64,000 nucleotides of DNA. It comes from Thermomonas sp. Lineage in GTDB: Bacteria; Pseudomonadota; Gammaproteobacteria; Xanthomonadales; Xanthomonadaceae. Within the stretch, counting starts at the first letter, position 1. Each line of letters begins with the position of its first letter. Location: positions 1 to 64,000 of the forward strand of contig JADKKV010000002.1 in the NCBI GenBank assembly GCA_016720345.1. Reading direction: 5' to 3'. Under the pieces are notes generated by a model that worked only from the letters and a program-made list of their open reading frames with translations, had not been told where the DNA came from and searched no databases. Below are positions 39,655-50,451 of this stretch, piece after piece. The position numbers and the translations under genes were made by a program.

Positions 39655-41873
39655 GTGCGCAGCCGGTCAATCCGAACCTGCCGCCGGACCACGTCACCGT
39701 CTTCATCGACGGCACTGAGCTGGCTGCGCCAAGGGGATCGATGATCATCCATGCCGCCGACAAGGCCGGCATCCCGATCCCGCGCTTCTGCTACCACGAC
39801 AAGCTGCCGATCGCGGCCAATTGCCGGATGTGCCTGGTCGAGGTCGAGAAGATGCCGAAGCCGGCACCGGCCTGCGCCACGCCGGTGATGGACGGCATGA
39901 AGATCAGCACCCGCAGCGACAAGGCGTTGAAGTCGCAGCGCAACGTGATGGAGTTCCTGCTGATCAACCACCCGCTGGACTGCCCGGTCTGCGACCAGGG
40001 CGGCGAATGCGAACTGCAGGACCTGTCGCTGGGCTACGGGCGCTCGGTCAGCCGTTTCGTCGAGCGCAAGCGCGCGGTGGCGGACGAGGACCTCGGTCCG
40101 CTGGTCGCCACCGAGATGACCCGCTGCATCCATTGCACCCGTTGCGTGCGCTTCACCGCGGAGATCGCCGGCACCTACGAGCTCGGCGGCATGCAGCGCG
40201 GCGAGAACCTGCAGATCGGCACCTATGACGGCAAGCCGCTGACCACCGAGCTGTCCGGCAACGTGATCGACGTGTGCCCGGTCGGTGCGCTGACCAACAA
40301 GGTGTTCCGCTTCAAGGCGCGCCCGTGGGAGCTCACCGCGAAGGCCTCGCTGGGCTACCACGACGCGCTCGGCAGCAACCTGTTCCACCACGTGCGCCGC
40401 GGCGAGGTCCTGCGCAGCGTGCCGCGCGACAACGAAGCGGTGAACGAGTGCTGGCTGTCGGACCGCGACCGCTACGCGCATGAAGGCCTGTATGCCGAAG
40501 ATCGCGCGACGGTGCCGCTGGTCCGCGATGGCGACGGTTTCCGCGAGGCATCCTGGGACGAGGCGCTGGCCGCCGCGGCACGCATCCTGCGCGACAACGC
40601 CGGCGACAACCTCGGCGTGCTGGTGCACCCGGCCACCTCGAACGAAGAGGGCGCCCTGCTGGCGCGCCTCGCCGGGGCGCTTGGCACCGGCAACCTCGAC
40701 CACCGCATCGGCCAGCTCGACCTCTCGGACGGCGCCCAGGCGCAGGCGTTCGCGATGCCGGTCGCCGAGATCGAGCAGGCCGATGCCATCGTCATCCTCG
40801 GCAGCAACCTGCGCCACGAAGTGCCGTTGCTGCACCAGCGCGTGCGCAAGGCCGCCAAGCGCGGGGCGAAGATCCACGTCGTCAACCCGGTCGATTTCGA
40901 TTTCGCGTTCACCGTCGCGTCCAGCCGGATCGTGCCGCCCGCGCAGCTTGCGCAGGCGCTCGCGCAGGTCGACCTGGGCGATGCATCGAACGTGGCATTG
41001 ATCGTTGGCGGGGTTGCCGAGAACGGCGCGCACGCGGCCGCGATCCGCGCCGCCGCGAACGAATTCGCGAATGCGAAGAACGCCAGGTTGTGCCGGATCC
41101 CGCAGGGCGCGAACGCGCTTGGCCTGTCCCGCCACGGCGTGCTGCCAGCCGCGCGCGATGCGCAGTCGATGCTGCGCGATCCGCGCGCTGCGTACCTGGT
41201 CTACGGACTGGAGCCGGGGCTGGACTTCGCCGACCAGCATGCTGCGTTGAAGGCACTGGGCAGTGCCAGGGTCGTTGCATTCAGCCAGTTCGCCTGCCAG
41301 AGCACGCGCCGGGTGGCCGACGTGATCCTGCCGATCGGCGCGCTGCCGGAAATCGAGGCGACGCTGGGCAACCTCGATGGCATCGCACAGGCCACCTCCG
41401 CGGCCGGAAAGCTGCCGGGCCAGGCACGTCCCGGCTGGCGCGTGCTGCGTGCACTTGCCACCGAATTGGCGTTGCCGGGCTTCGAGTTCACCGACCTTGC
41501 CGGGCTGCGCGCCGGGATCGCCCCGGTGGCCATGCAGGCCGCCTCGGGGCAGCCGGTCGCGACTGGCGGCGGTGGCCTGGAGGTCGCCGTTTCGCAGGCG
41601 ATCTATCGCGGCGACGGGGTGTTGCGTCGCTCGCAGGCGTTGCAGGCGCACCCGCTGACGGTCGGCGCGCGCGTCGCCCTGAACCCGGCCGATGCCGCCG
41701 CCGCGGGCCTCGCCGCGGGCGCCATGGCGAAGCTGCGCAACAGCGTCGGTGCCGCGACCCTGCCGGTCGTGATCGACGATCGCGTCGCGCCGGGCTGCGC
41801 ATGGATCGAATCCGGCTACGGCGCAACCGCGCCGCTGGCCGCCTCGGCCACGGTGGAGGTCGTCGGCGCATGA
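39651..41873 (+). CDS. nuoG: NADH-quinone oxidoreductase subunit G
   Basis: Large Fe-S subunit passing electrons from NuoF to NuoI. It has 740 residues. The N-terminal 2Fe-2S domain has [17 protein letters not shown], then [18 protein letters not shown] (cluster N5) and [10 protein letters not shown] plus VCPVGAL (cluster N4). The molybdopterin-like C-terminal half is degenerate, as usual. The C terminus is Ala-rich. It overlaps nuoF and nuoH by ATGA. Confidence 0.95.
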   Translation: MSAQPVNPNLPPDHVTVFIDGTELAAPRGSMIIHAADKAGIPIPRFCYHDKLPIAANCRMCLVEVEKMPKPAPACATPVMDGMKISTRSDKALKSQRNVMEFLLINHPLDCPVCDQGGECELQDLSLGYGRSVSRFVERKRAVADEDLGPLVATEMTRCIHCTRCVRFTAEIAGTYELGGMQRGENLQIGTYDGKPLTTELSGNVIDVCPVGALTNKVFRFKARPWELTAKASLGYHDALGSNLFHHVRRGEVLRSVPRDNEAVNECWLSDRDRYAHEGLYAEDRATVPLVRDGDGFREASWDEALAAAARILRDNAGDNLGVLVHPATSNEEGALLARLAGALGTGNLDHRIGQLDLSDGAQAQAFAMPVAEIEQADAIVILGSNLRHEVPLLHQRVRKAAKRGAKIHVVNPVDFDFAFTVASSRIVPPAQLAQALAQVDLGDASNVALIVGGVAENGAHAAAIRAAANEFANAKNARLCRIPQGANALGLSRHGVLPAARDAQSMLRDPRAAYLVYGLEPGLDFADQHAALKALGSARVVAFSQFACQSTRRVADVILPIGALPEIEATLGNLDGIAQATSAAGKLPGQARPGWRVLRALATELALPGFEFTDLAGLRAGIAPVAMQAASGQPVATGGGGLEVAVSQAIYRGDGVLRRSQALQAHPLTVGARVALNPADAAAAGLAAGAMAKLRNSVGAATLPVVIDDRVAPGCAWIESGYGATAPLAASATVEVVGA

Positions 41874-42961
41874 GCAATCCGTTGATGACCATGCTGGTGG
41901 AGCCGCTGCGCGACGGGCTGCTGTCGTTCGGCACGATCGGCATGCTGGTGTGGATCGTGCTGAAGATCCTCGCCATCGCGATGCCGGTGATCGTGACCGT
42001 GGCGTTCTACGTGGTCTGGGAGCGCAAGCTGATCGGCTGGATGCACGTGCGCCACGGGCCGATGTACATCGGCAAGGGCATCCTCCAGGCCTTCGCCGAT
42101 GTCTTCAAGCTGCTGTTCAAGGAAGTGGTGCAGCCGACCGTGGCGCATCCGTTCCTGTTCCGGCTTGCGCCGCTGATCGCGCTGGTTCCGGCGTTCGCGG
42201 CGTGGGCAGTGGTGCCGTTCGACGCGCAACTGGTGCTGTCGAACGCGAATGCGGGCCTGCTGTACCTGCTGGCGATGACCTCGATGGGCGTCTACGGGAT
42301 CATCCTCGCCGGCTGGGCGTCCAACTCGAAGTACGCCTTCCTCGGCGCCATGCGTGCCGCCGCGCAGGTGGTCAGCTACGAGATCGCGATGGGGTTCGCC
42401 CTGGTCGGGGTGCTGATCGCCGCCGGCAGCCTGAACCTGAGCGAGATCGTGATGGCGCAGTCCGGCGATGCCGGCTTCCTGGAGTGGTTCTGGGTGCCGC
42501 TGCTGCCGCTGTTCGTGGTCTATTTCATCTCCGGCGTGGCCGAGACCAACCGCGCGCCGTTCGACGTGGTCGAGGGCGAATCGGAGATCGTCGCCGGGCA
42601 CATGGTGGAGTACTCGGGCTCGCAGTTCGCGCTGTTCTTCCTTGCCGAATACGCCAACATGATCCTGGTCAGCTTCCTGACCGCGCTGTTCTTCCTCGGT
42701 GGCTGGCTGTCGCCGATCCCGGCGTCCTGGATCCCCGACGTGCCGCTGCTGGGAACCGTGCTGGGAGACGGCTGGTGGTGGCTGCTGGCGAAGGTGTTCT
42801 TCTTCGCGAGCTGCTTCATCTGGTTCCGCGCCAGCTTCCCGCGCTATCGCTACGACCAGATCATGCGGCTGGGCTGGAAGGTGTTCATCCCGATCACCAT
42901 TGCCTGGATATGCGCGACCGCGCTGATGGCCTACTTCAACGTGTTCACGGCGGGGCAGTGA
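41870..42961 (+). CDS. nuoH: NADH-quinone oxidoreductase subunit H
   Basis: Membrane subunit joining the arms, with the quinone tunnel and E-channel. Its 363 residues have about eight helices. Conserved [14 protein letters not shown] and the acidic loop [24 protein letters not shown] are present. Next gene starts 6 bp downstream. Confidence 0.95.
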   Translation: MSNPLMTMLVEPLRDGLLSFGTIGMLVWIVLKILAIAMPVIVTVAFYVVWERKLIGWMHVRHGPMYIGKGILQAFADVFKLLFKEVVQPTVAHPFLFRLAPLIALVPAFAAWAVVPFDAQLVLSNANAGLLYLLAMTSMGVYGIILAGWASNSKYAFLGAMRAAAQVVSYEIAMGFALVGVLIAAGSLNLSEIVMAQSGDAGFLEWFWVPLLPLFVVYFISGVAETNRAPFDVVEGESEIVAGHMVEYSGSQFALFFLAEYANMILVSFLTALFFLGGWLSPIPASWIPDVPLLGTVLGDGWWWLLAKVFFFASCFIWFRASFPRYRYDQIMRLGWKVFIPITIAWICATALMAYFNVFTAGQ

Positions 42962-42967
42962 CCTGAA

Positions 42968-43456
42968 ATGACGCGCATCGCCTCGTACCTCAAGAGCCTC
43001 CTGCTGCTGGAACTCGCCGGCGGCCTCTGGCTGACCTTCAAGTACCTGTTCCGTCCCAAGTACACGCTGATGTACCCGGCGGAGAAGACCCCGCAGTCGC
43101 CGCGCTTCCGTGGCGTGCATGCATTGCGCCGCTATCCGAACGGCGAGGAGCGCTGCATCGCGTGCAAGCTCTGCGAGGCGGTTTGCCCGGCGCTGGCGAT
43201 CACCATCGATTCCGAACAGCGCGCGGACGACACCCGCCGCACCACCCGCTACGAGATCGACCTGTTCAAGTGCATCTACTGCGGGTTCTGCGAGGAATCC
43301 TGCCCGGTGGACTCGATCGTCGAGACCCATGTCCACGAGTACCACTTCGACAAGCGCGGCCAGAACATCGTGACCAAGCCGCAGTTGCTCGCCATCGGCG
43401 ACCGCCTGGAGGCGGAGATCGCCGAGCGCCGCGCGGCCGACGCGCCGTTCCGTTGA
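42968..43456 (+). CDS. nuoI: NADH-quinone oxidoreductase subunit I
   Basis: Ferredoxin-like subunit with clusters N6a and N6b; 162 residues. The two 4Fe-4S motifs are [12 protein letters not shown] and [12 protein letters not shown]. An N-terminal amphipathic helix ([17 protein letters not shown]) lies on the membrane. A 13-bp gap separates it from nuoJ. Confidence 0.95.
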   Translation: MTRIASYLKSLLLLELAGGLWLTFKYLFRPKYTLMYPAEKTPQSPRFRGVHALRRYPNGEERCIACKLCEAVCPALAITIDSEQRADDTRRTTRYEIDLFKCIYCGFCEESCPVDSIVETHVHEYHFDKRGQNIVTKPQLLAIGDRLEAEIAERRAADAPFR

Positions 43457-43469
43457 GGTTGACAGACGA

Positions 43470-44117
43470 ATGACCCCCGATTTCCCGACCCTGGCCTTCC
43501 TCGGCTTCGCCGCCACCGCGGCGATCGCGGCACTGGCGACGATCACCGCGCGCAACCCGGTGCACGCCGCGCTGTGGCTGGTGCTGACCTTCTTCTCCGT
43601 GGCCTGCACCTGGATCATCGGCGGCGCCGAGTTCCTCGGCGTGGCGTTGGTGCTGGTCTATGTCGGTGCGGTGATGGTGCTGTTCCTGTTCGTGGTGATG
43701 ATGCTCGACGTCGACATGGCGCCGCTGCGCGAGGGCTATGTGCGCTACCTGCCGGTCGGGCTGGTGGTGGCGCTGGTGATGCTGGCGCAGATCCTGGCAC
43801 TGATCGGGGTGAAGGCCGCGGCGGAGGTGCCGTTCGCGGACAACGCCGCTGTCGCCGCCGACGTCTCCAACACCACCTGGCTGGCGCGCGCGCTGTTCAC
43901 CGAATTCATGCTTCCGTTCGAGGTGGCCGCGGTGATCCTGACGGTGGCAGTGGTGGCCGCGGTGATGCTGACCCTGCGCCGCCGCGGCGGCACCAAGCAC
44001 CAGGATCCGTCCGCGCAATCGCGGGTCAGGGCAAGCGACCGCCTGCGAATGGTCAAGATGGACGCGGAGCGGCCGGCATTGCCCGCGGCTGCGCCGGAAT
44101 CGGAGGCCGCGCCGTGA
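43470..44117 (+). CDS. nuoJ: NADH-quinone oxidoreductase subunit J
   Basis: Membrane subunit of 215 residues with five helices. The pi-bulge helix region [20 protein letters not shown] is recognisable. The C-terminal cytoplasmic tail (about residues 170-215) is long, Arg/Ala-rich and poorly conserved in general. The stop overlaps the nuoK GTG (GTGA). Confidence 0.92.
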   Translation: MTPDFPTLAFLGFAATAAIAALATITARNPVHAALWLVLTFFSVACTWIIGGAEFLGVALVLVYVGAVMVLFLFVVMMLDVDMAPLREGYVRYLPVGLVVALVMLAQILALIGVKAAAEVPFADNAAVAADVSNTTWLARALFTEFMLPFEVAAVILTVAVVAAVMLTLRRRGGTKHQDPSAQSRVRASDRLRMVKMDAERPALPAAAPESEAAP

Positions 44118-44446
44118 GCGACATGCCCAATATCTTCGCGGCACTGACCCTGGGCCACTACCTGGCGCTCGGCGCGGTGCTGTTCTGCATCAGCGTCGCC
44201 GGCATCTTCCTCAACCGCAAGAACGTGATCATGCTGCTGATGTCGCTGGAGCTGATGCTGCTGGCGGTGAACATCAACTTCGTCGCGTTCTCGCGTTCGC
44301 TGGGCGATGCCGCCGGCCAGGTCTTCGTGTTCTTCATCCTGACCGTGGCCGCCGCCGAATCCGCGATCGGCCTGGCGATCCTGGTCACCCTGTTCCGCAA
44401 CCGTCGCACGATCGACGTGGCGGACATCGACACCTTGAAGGGCTGA
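44114..44446 (+). CDS. nuoK: NADH-quinone oxidoreductase subunit K
   Basis: Small antiporter-like subunit, about 110 residues with three helices. The conserved Glu residues lie in [13 protein letters not shown] and [12 protein letters not shown]. The GTG at 44114 overlaps the nuoJ stop; an internal ATG at 44123 (MPNIFAA) is an alternative start. Confidence 0.93.
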   Translation: MSDMPNIFAALTLGHYLALGAVLFCISVAGIFLNRKNVIMLLMSLELMLLAVNINFVAFSRSLGDAAGQVFVFFILTVAAAESAIGLAILVTLFRNRRTIDVADIDTLKG

Positions 44447-44449
44447 GGC

Positions 44450-46522
44450 ATGGTGATTTCGAAGACCCACCTGCTGCTGGTCGTGCTGCTGCCGTTGCTG
44501 GGCGCGGTGCTGGCCGGCCTGTTCGGCAGGAAGATCGGCCGCGTCGGTGCGCACAGCGCGACCATCCTCGGGGTGGCGGCGAGCTGCGTGCTGTCGTGCT
44601 GGGTGCTATGGCAGCTGTTGCAGGGCGCGGCGCCGTTCAACGAGAACGTCTACACCTGGTTCCAGGTCGGCGGCATCCAGGCCAACGTCGGCTTCATGGT
44701 CGACAAGCTGACCGCGATGATGATGGTGGTGGTCACCTTCGTCTCGCTGCTGGTGCACATCTACACCATCGGCTACATGGCCGAGGACGACGGCTACCAG
44801 CGCTTCTTCAGCTATATCTCGCTGTTCACCTTCAGCATGCTGATGCTGGTGATGAGCAACAACTTCCTGCAGCTGTTCTTCGGCTGGGAAGCGGTGGGCC
44901 TGGTCTCCTACCTGCTGATCGGCTTCTGGTTCAAGAAGCCGAGCGCGATCTTCGCCAACCTCAAGGCGTTCCTGGTCAACCGCGTTGGCGACTTCGGGTT
45001 CCTGCTGGGGATCGCGGGCGTGCTGTACTGGATCGGGACCCTGGACTACGCCACCGCGTTCGCCAACGCGCCGACCGTCCGTGACGCCACGGTGTCGCTC
45101 TGGGCCGGCAGCGAGTGGTCGGTGCCCACCGTCATCTGCATCTGCCTGTTCATCGGCGCGATGGGCAAGTCCGCGCAGGTGCCGCTGCACGTGTGGCTGC
45201 CGGATTCGATGGAAGGCCCGACCCCGATCTCGGCGCTGATCCACGCCGCGACCATGGTCACCGCCGGCATCTTCATGGTGGCGCGGATGTCGCCGCTGTT
45301 CGAGATGTCGCCGGCGGCGCTCAACTTCATCCTGTTCATCGGCGCCACCACCGCGTTCTGGACCGGCCTGATCGGCATGGTCCAGAACGACATCAAGCGG
45401 GTGGTCGCGTATTCGACGCTGTCGCAGCTCGGATACATGACGGTGGCGCTGGGCCTGTCGGCATACTCGGCGGCGGTCTACCACCTGATGACCCACGCCT
45501 TCTTCAAGGCGCTGCTGTTCCTGGCGGCCGGCAGCGTGATCATCGGCATGCACCACGAGCAGGACATGCGCAAGATGGGCGGCCTGCGCAAGTACATGCC
45601 GATCACCTTCGTCACCAGCCTGCTCGGCACCCTGGCGCTGGTCGGCACGCCGTTCTTCAGCGGCTTCTACTCGAAGGACACCATCATCGAGGCCGCCCGC
45701 CACCACGCCATCGAACACGCCGACTGGGTGGCGCAGTACGCCAACATGGCGGTGCTGCTGGGTGCGTTCGTCACCAGCTTCTACAGTTTCCGCCTGCTGT
45801 ACCTGACCTTCTTCGGCGAAGAACGCTTCCGTGACGCGCATGCGCACGAGGCGCACGGGCACGACGCGCATGCGCATGGCGATCACCACGACGACCATGG
45901 CCAGCACGGCGTCCACGAGCCGCACGAGAGCCCGTGGGTGGTGACCCTGCCGCTGGTGCTGCTGGCGATCCCGTCGGTCCTGGTCGGGTTCCTCACCGTC
46001 GGGCCGATGTTGTTCGGCACCGACATGCTGGGCCACGAGAAGCAGCTGCCGTTCTTCCTCGGCGCGATCGAGGTGCTGAAGGAGAACGACGTCGTCGCCG
46101 CGCTGGCGCAGGAATTCCACGGCCCGGTTGCATTCGCGCTGCACGGCTTCAAGGCACCGGCCTTCTGGCTGGCGCTGATGGGCTTCCTGCTCGCGACCCT
46201 GCTGTACCTGGTCAAGCCGGAATGGCGCGTCGGCATCAACCGGACCCTGGCCTGGCCGATCCGGGTGCTGGAAAACAAGTACGGGATGGACGATCTCTGG
46301 ATCGGCGGGTTCGCGGGCGGTGGCGTCGGCCTCGGCAAGCTTTCGCGCCTGTTCGACAGCAAGCTCATCGACGGCGTGGCGGTGAATGGCACTGCCAGCC
46401 TGGTCGGCATGGCCGCGGGCCTGGTCCGCAAGCTGCAGTCCGGCTACCTGTACCACTACGCCTTCGCCATGATCCTGGGCCTGGTCGCGCTGCTCGCGCT
46501 GGCCAACCACTACTGGCTGTGA
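44450..46522 (+). CDS. nuoL: NADH-quinone oxidoreductase subunit L
   Basis: Distal proton-pumping, antiporter-like subunit; 690 residues. Conserved pieces are FFGWEAVGLVSYLLIGFW, the Lys/His channel region HVWLPDSMEGPTPISALIHAATMVTAG and a C-terminal lateral helix. A loop at residues about 461-495 holds 12 His in about 33 residues (DAHAHEAHGHDAHAHGDHH), which could bind metal ions. 28 bp separate it from nuoM. Confidence 0.95.
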   Translation: MVISKTHLLLVVLLPLLGAVLAGLFGRKIGRVGAHSATILGVAASCVLSCWVLWQLLQGAAPFNENVYTWFQVGGIQANVGFMVDKLTAMMMVVVTFVSLLVHIYTIGYMAEDDGYQRFFSYISLFTFSMLMLVMSNNFLQLFFGWEAVGLVSYLLIGFWFKKPSAIFANLKAFLVNRVGDFGFLLGIAGVLYWIGTLDYATAFANAPTVRDATVSLWAGSEWSVPTVICICLFIGAMGKSAQVPLHVWLPDSMEGPTPISALIHAATMVTAGIFMVARMSPLFEMSPAALNFILFIGATTAFWTGLIGMVQNDIKRVVAYSTLSQLGYMTVALGLSAYSAAVYHLMTHAFFKALLFLAAGSVIIGMHHEQDMRKMGGLRKYMPITFVTSLLGTLALVGTPFFSGFYSKDTIIEAARHHAIEHADWVAQYANMAVLLGAFVTSFYSFRLLYLTFFGEERFRDAHAHEAHGHDAHAHGDHHDDHGQHGVHEPHESPWVVTLPLVLLAIPSVLVGFLTVGPMLFGTDMLGHEKQLPFFLGAIEVLKENDVVAALAQEFHGPVAFALHGFKAPAFWLALMGFLLATLLYLVKPEWRVGINRTLAWPIRVLENKYGMDDLWIGGFAGGGVGLGKLSRLFDSKLIDGVAVNGTASLVGMAAGLVRKLQSGYLYHYAFAMILGLVALLALANHYWL

Positions 46523-46550
46523 GCCAGACCGACTGGATGGAATCTCAAGC

Positions 46551-48062
46551 GTGACCCACTGGCCCCTCCTCAGTTTGCTGGTCTGGCTGCCGATCCTCGG
46601 CGGCGTGTTCACCATGATGGCGGGCAATTCGCGCCCGCGTGCCGCGCGCTGGATCGCGCTGGCGTTTGCGGTCGCAAGCCTGCTGCTGTGCATTCCGCTG
46701 TTCGCCGGTTTCGACCTCGGCAGCGGGGCGATGCAGTTCGTCGAGCGGCGCACCTGGATCCCGACCTACGACATCGAGTACCACCTGGGCGCGGACGGCA
46801 TCTCGCTGGCCCTGATCGGGCTGACCACCCTGACCACGGTGCTGGTGCTGATCGGCGCATGGACCGCGATCGACAAGCGCGTCAGCCAGTACTACGCGGC
46901 GTTGCTGATCCTCGAAGGCCTGATGATCGGCGTGTTCAGCGCCCTTGATGCGCTGCTCTTCTACGTGTTCTTCGAGGGCATGCTGATCCCGATGTTCATC
47001 ATCATCGGTGTGTGGGGCGGCCCGCGCCGGGTGTATGCCTCGGTCAAGTTCTTCCTGTACACGTTCCTCGGTTCGGTGTTCATGCTGGTCGGACTGGTCT
47101 ACCTGTACCTGAAGGGCGGCAGCTGGCAACTGGCGGACATGGCCGCGCTGCCGCTGACCATGGCCGAACAGACCTGGCTGTTCTTCGCCTTCCTGGTCGC
47201 GTTCGCGGTCAAGGTGCCGATGTTCCCGGTCCACACCTGGCTGCCGGACGCGCACGTCGAGGCGCCGACCGGCGGCTCGGTGATCCTGGCCGCGATCATG
47301 CTGAAGATCGGCGGTTACGGCTTCCTGCGCTTCGTGCTGCCGATCGTTCCCGACGCAGGCCATCACTTCGCCTGGCTGGTGATCACGCTGTCGCTGGTCG
47401 CGGTGGTCTACGTCGGCCTGGTGGCGCTGGTGCAGGAGGACATGAAGAAGCTGATCGCCTATTCGTCGGTTTCGCACATGGGTTTCGTCACCCTCGGCAC
47501 CTTCATCGCCTTCGCCTTGGTGCGCGATGGCGGCAACGCCGACGCCGCCCGCCTTGGCCTGCAGGGCGCGATGGTGCAGATGGTCAGCCACGGCTTCATT
47601 TCCGGCGCGATGTTCTCCTGCGTCGGCGTCCTGTACGACCGCATGCACAGCCGCATGATCCGGGATTACGGCGGGGTGGCCAATTCGATGCCGTGGTTCG
47701 CGATGTTCTGGGTGCTGTTCGCGATGGCGAACTCCGGCCTGCCGGGCACCAGCGGCTTCGTTGGCGAATTCATGGTGATCCTGGCCGCGTTCCAGGCAAA
47801 CCCGCTGATCGCGTTCGCCGCCGCCTTCACCCTCATCATCGGCGCCGGCTACACCTTGTGGCTGACCAAGCGCGTGATCTGGGGCGATACCGGAAATGCC
47901 CACGTGGCGACGCTGGAGGACATCAACATGCGCGAGTGGATCGTGCTTGGCGTGTTCGCCATCGGCGTGCTGGTGCTCGGCGTGTGGCCGAAGCCGCTGA
48001 TCGACCTGATGGAACCCTCCATCGCGCAACTGGCGGGCCAGCTCGCCGCGACCAAGCTCTAA
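46551..48062 (+). CDS. nuoM: NADH-quinone oxidoreductase subunit M
   Basis: Proton-pumping antiporter-like subunit; 503 residues and 13-14 helices. Conserved Glu is in FYVFFEGMLIPMF, the channel motif is HTWLPDAHVEAPTGGSVILA, and KKLIAYSSVSHMGFV is typical. The start is GTG at 46551, after GGAATC. Confidence 0.95.
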   Translation: MTHWPLLSLLVWLPILGGVFTMMAGNSRPRAARWIALAFAVASLLLCIPLFAGFDLGSGAMQFVERRTWIPTYDIEYHLGADGISLALIGLTTLTTVLVLIGAWTAIDKRVSQYYAALLILEGLMIGVFSALDALLFYVFFEGMLIPMFIIIGVWGGPRRVYASVKFFLYTFLGSVFMLVGLVYLYLKGGSWQLADMAALPLTMAEQTWLFFAFLVAFAVKVPMFPVHTWLPDAHVEAPTGGSVILAAIMLKIGGYGFLRFVLPIVPDAGHHFAWLVITLSLVAVVYVGLVALVQEDMKKLIAYSSVSHMGFVTLGTFIAFALVRDGGNADAARLGLQGAMVQMVSHGFISGAMFSCVGVLYDRMHSRMIRDYGGVANSMPWFAMFWVLFAMANSGLPGTSGFVGEFMVILAAFQANPLIAFAAAFTLIIGAGYTLWLTKRVIWGDTGNAHVATLEDINMREWIVLGVFAIGVLVLGVWPKPLIDLMEPSIAQLAGQLAATKL

Positions 48063-48074
48063 GGTGCCGACCCG

Positions 48075-49517
48075 ATGATGCAGGACATGCCCACCGTCGC
48101 CGACCTGTTCCCGCTGCTGCCGGAGCTGGTGCTGGTCGGCGCCGCGTTCGCGCTCTTGATGCTCGACCTGTTCCTCGACGAGAAGCAGCGCGTGCTGACC
48201 CATGTTCTGGCGATCTGCACGCTGGTGCTGGTCGGGGTGCTGTTGGTCGCGGGCTGGGGCGGGCAGGGCACGGTGCTGTCCGGCATGTTCATCCGCGACA
48301 ACATGGCCGACGTGCTCAAGGTCGGCGTGTGCTTCGTGTCCGCGATCTCGCTGGTGTATGCCTGGCCGTTCCTGCGCGAGCGCGGCCTGTACAAGGGCGA
48401 GGTGCCGGTGCTGGTGATGTTCGCGGTGGCCGGGATGATGCTGCTGATCTCCGCCGGCAGCCTGGTCATGGTGTACCTGGGCCTGGAGCTGCTGGCGTTG
48501 TGCTCGTACGCGCTGGTGGCGATCGACCGCGACAGCCCGCTGGCCTCGGAGGCGGCGATGAAGTACTTCGTGCTCGGCGCGCTGGCCTCGGGCATGCTGC
48601 TGTACGGCATGTCGCTGGTGTACGGCGCAACCGGAAGCATCGACCTCGCCACCATCAGTGCGAACGCGTCGCTGGCCACGCAGCCGTCGATGCTGCTGAC
48701 CGGGGTGGCGTTCATGGTCGCCGGCATCGCCTTCAAGTTCGGCGCCGCGCCTTTCCACATGTGGCTGCCGGACGTCTACCACGGTGCGCCCACGCCGATC
48801 ACGCTGTTCATCGGTTCCGCGCCCAAGCTGGCCGCGTTCGCGATGGCGATCCGGTTGCTCGAAGTGGGGGCCGCGCCGCTCGGCGATTACTGGCACCCGA
48901 TGCTGGCCGGCCTGGCCGCGCTGTCGCTGGTGATCGGCAACGTGGTGGCGCTGGCGCAGACCAACCTCAAGCGCATGCTGGCGTACTCCACGGTGTCGCA
49001 CGTTGGCTTCCTGTTCCTCGGGCTGGCCGGCGGTGGCGCGACCGGCTATGCGGCGTCGATGTTCTACGCGCTCAGCTACGCGATCATGGCCGCGGCGGCG
49101 TTCGGCGCGATCATCGTGCTGTCGCGGCGGGGCTTCGAGGCAGACCGCATCGACGATTTCAAGGGCCTGAACGCGCGCGACCCGTGGACCGCGGGCCTGG
49201 TGCTGTGCGTGATGGCATCGCTGGCCGGCGTGCCGCCGTTCCTCGGTTTCTGGGCGAAGCTGGCGGTGCTGCGCGCGGCCCTGCAGGGCGACCTGATGTG
49301 GCTTGCGATCGTCGGCATCGTGTGCGCGGTGATCGGCGCGTTCTACTACCTGCGCGTGATCAAGGCGATGTATTTCGACGAACCCGTCGGCGAGGCGGTG
49401 CGCCCGCGCGACGACCGCCTGCTGCAGGTGGTGTTCGGGGTCAACGCGCTTGGCCTGCTCGCGTTCGGGCTGGCCTGGAACCCGCTGATGGCGTGGTGCC
49501 AGCGCGCCTTCGCCTGA
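48075..49517 (+). CDS. nuoN: NADH-quinone oxidoreductase subunit N
   Basis: Proximal antiporter-like pumping subunit; 480 residues. Blocks include LGLELLALCSYALVA, HMWLPDVYHGAPTPITLFIG and KRMLAYSTVSHVGFLFLG. Two adjacent ATG codons (48075, 48078) are possible starts. It is the last gene of the operon; no clear terminator follows before the tRNA promoter. Confidence 0.95.
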   Translation: MMQDMPTVADLFPLLPELVLVGAAFALLMLDLFLDEKQRVLTHVLAICTLVLVGVLLVAGWGGQGTVLSGMFIRDNMADVLKVGVCFVSAISLVYAWPFLRERGLYKGEVPVLVMFAVAGMMLLISAGSLVMVYLGLELLALCSYALVAIDRDSPLASEAAMKYFVLGALASGMLLYGMSLVYGATGSIDLATISANASLATQPSMLLTGVAFMVAGIAFKFGAAPFHMWLPDVYHGAPTPITLFIGSAPKLAAFAMAIRLLEVGAAPLGDYWHPMLAGLAALSLVIGNVVALAQTNLKRMLAYSTVSHVGFLFLGLAGGGATGYAASMFYALSYAIMAAAAFGAIIVLSRRGFEADRIDDFKGLNARDPWTAGLVLCVMASLAGVPPFLGFWAKLAVLRAALQGDLMWLAIVGIVCAVIGAFYYLRVIKAMYFDEPVGEAVRPRDDRLLQVVFGVNALGLLAFGLAWNPLMAWCQRAFA

Positions 49518-49548
49518 ACCGGATCGATCGGATCTTGCACGCAAAGGC

Positions 49549-49577
49549 TTGCAAAGAATCCGCGCAAGCAACATAAT
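49549..49577 (+). promoter_or_regulatory. Sigma-70 promoter of the initiator tRNA
   Basis: TTGCAA and CATAAT separated by exactly 17 bp. The predicted start, about 7 nt after the -10 box, falls 4-5 nt before the tRNA. Confidence 0.75.
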
Positions 49578-49588
49578 TCCGCTTCTGC

Positions 49589-49665
49589 TGCGGGGTGGAG
49601 CAGTCTGGCAGCTCGTCGGGCTCATAACCCGAAGGTCGCAGGTTCAAATCCTGCCCCCGCTACCA
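49589..49665 (+). tRNA. metY: Initiator tRNA-fMet (CAT)
   Basis: A 77-nt cloverleaf with anticodon CAT (CTCATAA loop) and encoded CCA. Three consecutive G-C pairs in the anticodon stem (GGG/CCC) identify an initiator, not an elongator. The first acceptor base is T and position 72 is also T, so the 1-72 pair is missing, as needed for formylation; E. coli uses C1-A72. Its place before rimP-nusA-infB matches metY of other gammaproteobacteria. Confidence 0.93.
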
Positions 49666-49757
49666 TGTTTCCTGCGTTGAATGCCGGTTCGGGTCTACGC
49701 AGCAGCTTGGGCTCGCGCAACCCGTTGTTCCCGGGTTCCGCAATCCAGCGTCATCGG

Positions 49758-49782
49758 AAAAGGGCCCCATGGGCCCTTTGCC
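49758..49782 (+). terminator. Hairpin between the tRNA and rimP
   Basis: AAAGGGCCC pairs with GGGCCCTTT around the loop CAT. The T-run is short. It could terminate the tRNA transcript partly and let the rest read into rimP. Confidence 0.5.
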
Positions 49783-49827
49783 GTTTCTGGAATTCCCGTT
49801 TCCGCATCGCACCGTCCTGGACGCACC

Positions 49828-50445
49828 GTGACCGACAAGGCCGACGACATCGCAGCGCTGCTCTCGCCCACCGTGCAAGCGCTTGGGCTGGAACTGCTCG
49901 GCATCGAATACCTGCCGGCGCCCGGTGGCGCGACGGTGCGCCTGTACATCGACCTGCCGCAGGCCGAGGCGCAGGCACGCAGCGTCGGCATCGAGGATTG
50001 CGAGGCGGTGAGCCGCGAGGTGTCCGCGCAGCTCGACGTCGAGGATCCGATCAGCGGCAACTACACGCTGGAAGTGTCCTCGCCGGGGCTTGACCGGCCG
50101 CTGTTCGGGGCCGCGCAGTTCGCGCGCTTCGCCGGCGAGTCCGCCAAGGTCACCCTGAAGCTGCCGCAGGACGGGCGCCGCCGCCTGCAGGGCGCGATCC
50201 TGCGGGTGGATGGCGGGACGGTCGTGTTCGCGCTCGACAACGCAGAGTTCGCGGTCGATGCCGGCAACATCGACAAGGCCAGGCTGGTGCCCGATTGGGT
50301 GGCGCTGGGGCTTGCGCCGGCAATGGACAAGTCGGGGCGCGACGCGCGTCCCGGCAAGCAGAAGAAAGCCGCCGGCCGGAAGCCGGCGACCGATGGCAAA
50401 CCCACCAACAAGCCGACGGCAGGCAAGCCGTCCAGTGCGGAGTAA
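49828..50445 (+). CDS. rimP: Ribosome maturation factor RimP
   Basis: Needed for 30S subunit maturation. Its 205 residues have the DUF150 N domain ([23 protein letters not shown]) and C domain ([14 protein letters not shown]), then a Lys/Gly/Pro-rich basic tail of about 40 residues that is longer than in E. coli. The GTG at 49828 is taken as start; the upstream frame is non-coding. nusA follows after 6 bp. Confidence 0.92.
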   Translation: MTDKADDIAALLSPTVQALGLELLGIEYLPAPGGATVRLYIDLPQAEAQARSVGIEDCEAVSREVSAQLDVEDPISGNYTLEVSSPGLDRPLFGAAQFARFAGESAKVTLKLPQDGRRRLQGAILRVDGGTVVFALDNAEFAVDAGNIDKARLVPDWVALGLAPAMDKSGRDARPGKQKKAAGRKPATDGKPTNKPTAGKPSSAE

Positions 50446-50451
50446 CCGGAA

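Noticed and set aside
39597-41651. A long minus-strand frame within nuoG
   Set aside because: Antisense shadow; nuoG has full motifs and normal length on the plus strand.
46545-49625. A 1026-codon open frame on the minus strand across nuoM-nuoN
   Set aside because: It is antisense to two well-conserved genes; Gln/His/Arg-rich composition is what GC-rich codons give on the reverse strand.
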